This document shows, in pieces, positions 63,668-64,000 of a DNA stretch of 64,000 bases. The notes under the pieces were generated by a model that worked only from the letters and a program-made list of their open reading frames with translations, did not search any database and had not been told where the DNA came from. Within the stretch, counting starts at the first letter, position 1, and every line of letters begins with the position of its first letter. The translations under genes and the position numbers were made by a program. The stretch spans positions 1 through 64,000 of the forward strand of contig NZ_BJDF01000004.1 of assembly GCF_005404815.1 (NCBI RefSeq), read 5' to 3'. Source of the DNA: Companilactobacillus huachuanensis. Lineage in GTDB: Bacteria; Bacillota; Bacilli; Lactobacillales; Lactobacillaceae.

Positions 63668-63863
63668 CTGAAGGTTGAAAGGTGAAAAAGTGATATAAAC
63701 GTTGTAGTTACAGACCTAGAGCTAATTTATTTAAAGCCCGATTTAAATAATCAAAAATCTTAATCTATTGTTCCTGCCATTAAAAGAATAAATTAGTTGG
63801 AAGAGCTGAGAGTATTCAATTGCTGCGCGGAACGGCATACTTAACTAAACTTTCAACCTTTAG
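63668..63863 (+). repeat. Structured repeat R34, core-deleted, with target duplication
   Basis: 196 bp with ends CTGAAGGTTGAAAG and CTTTCAACCTTTAG, and TTAACAA on both sides (63661-63667, 63864-63870). Only one P1 arm and the GCGCGGAACGGCAT end of the core remain. Confidence 0.92.
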
Positions 63864-63922
63864 TTAACAATACAAGCATGATAAACTATTACAGAATAGA
63901 TAATAGAAAGAAGGATTTTTTA

Positions 63923-64000
63923 ATGAAAATTTATTTTGCTAATGGTTTATTTGCTCTAGCAGACAGAATGTTCAATGAAGTTGTAGTTGATAAAATCAGA
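63923..64000 (+). CDS. Nucleoside 2-deoxyribosyltransferase (5' part)
   Basis: The first 26 residues read MKIYFANGLFALADRMFNEV.., the characteristic N terminus of nucleoside 2-deoxyribosyltransferases of lactobacilli, which exchange bases between deoxynucleosides (purine/pyrimidine salvage). AGAAAGAAGGA precedes the ATG. The rest, with the catalytic Glu, lies beyond the window. Confidence 0.85.
   Translation, partial: MKIYFANGLFALADRMFNEVVVDKIR

Noticed and set aside
3059-63863. CRISPR array
   Set aside because: The repeats are 140-490 bp, palindromic, separated by genes and occur in both orientations, with no regular spacers and no cas genes.

Overview
The window looks like chromosome of a low-GC Lactobacillaceae, probably Companilactobacillus or a close relative (inference). 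Signs are the AT-rich Gram-positive gene style, SLAP-type (S-layer anchoring) surface proteins, a KxYKxGKxW signal peptide, a WxL protein, sigma-54, and divergent scr and gal sugar loci.

Layout. 1-280: 5' end of a group II intron sitting in a repeat. 409-1351: CadD-like metal exporter with a CzrA-type ArsR sensor. 1406-3048: deoC-type aldolase with its GntR regulator and two matching operators. 3450-6162: AEC carrier and rpoN. 6643-9951: TetR regulator divergent from a YhgE/Pip membrane protein. 10773-15606: sortase-anchored adhesin and two small SLAP proteins. 16304-22721: SorC-type regulator, brnQ, GH73 glucosaminidase, prfC. 23593-24945: HlyC/CorC gene broken by one in-frame TGA. 26018-30347: cysteine operon (Cys-rich leader peptide, attenuator-like terminator, MetA-family acyltransferase, cysK, three-gene ABC importer). 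31013-43276: two paralogous LRR/SLAP surface proteins, an L-type lectin/WxL protein, small metabolic genes, ntdP. 43686-45907: recX and rlmD. 46585-51181: scrR-scrB divergent from scrA, with two ScrR operators. 51628-58504: GntR, VOC and DegV proteins, galKT with a LacI regulator, SHOCT protein. 59269-62691: UPF0344 protein, DUF915 hydrolase, ilvE. The last gene, cut by the edge, is a nucleoside 2-deoxyribosyltransferase.

The dominant non-coding feature is a family of about 34 intergenic structured repeats (labelled R1-R34 here). Each core runs from CTAG to CGGCAT. It folds by eye into a long outer stem (P1) enclosing three hairpins (P2, P3, P4). Stem sequences differ between copies but stay complementary: at least seven states in the P2 tip, seven in P3, several in P4, and wholly replaced P1 stems. 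Many cores sit in a longer element with terminal inverted repeats (CTAAAGGTTGAAAG / CTTTCAACCTTTAG), and five copies show 7-8 bp target-site duplications. Copies next to a stop codon nearly all face the same way, with a T-tract after the far end of P1, so they can act as intrinsic terminators with a branched head. I regard this as the most interesting, possibly undescribed, system here.

Other notable points are the Cys-codon leader peptide, the nonsense mutation in the HlyC/CorC gene, terminators that themselves form dispersed families, a candidate rod-shaped small RNA near 63.1 kb, and a sortase substrate with two tandem sorting motifs.
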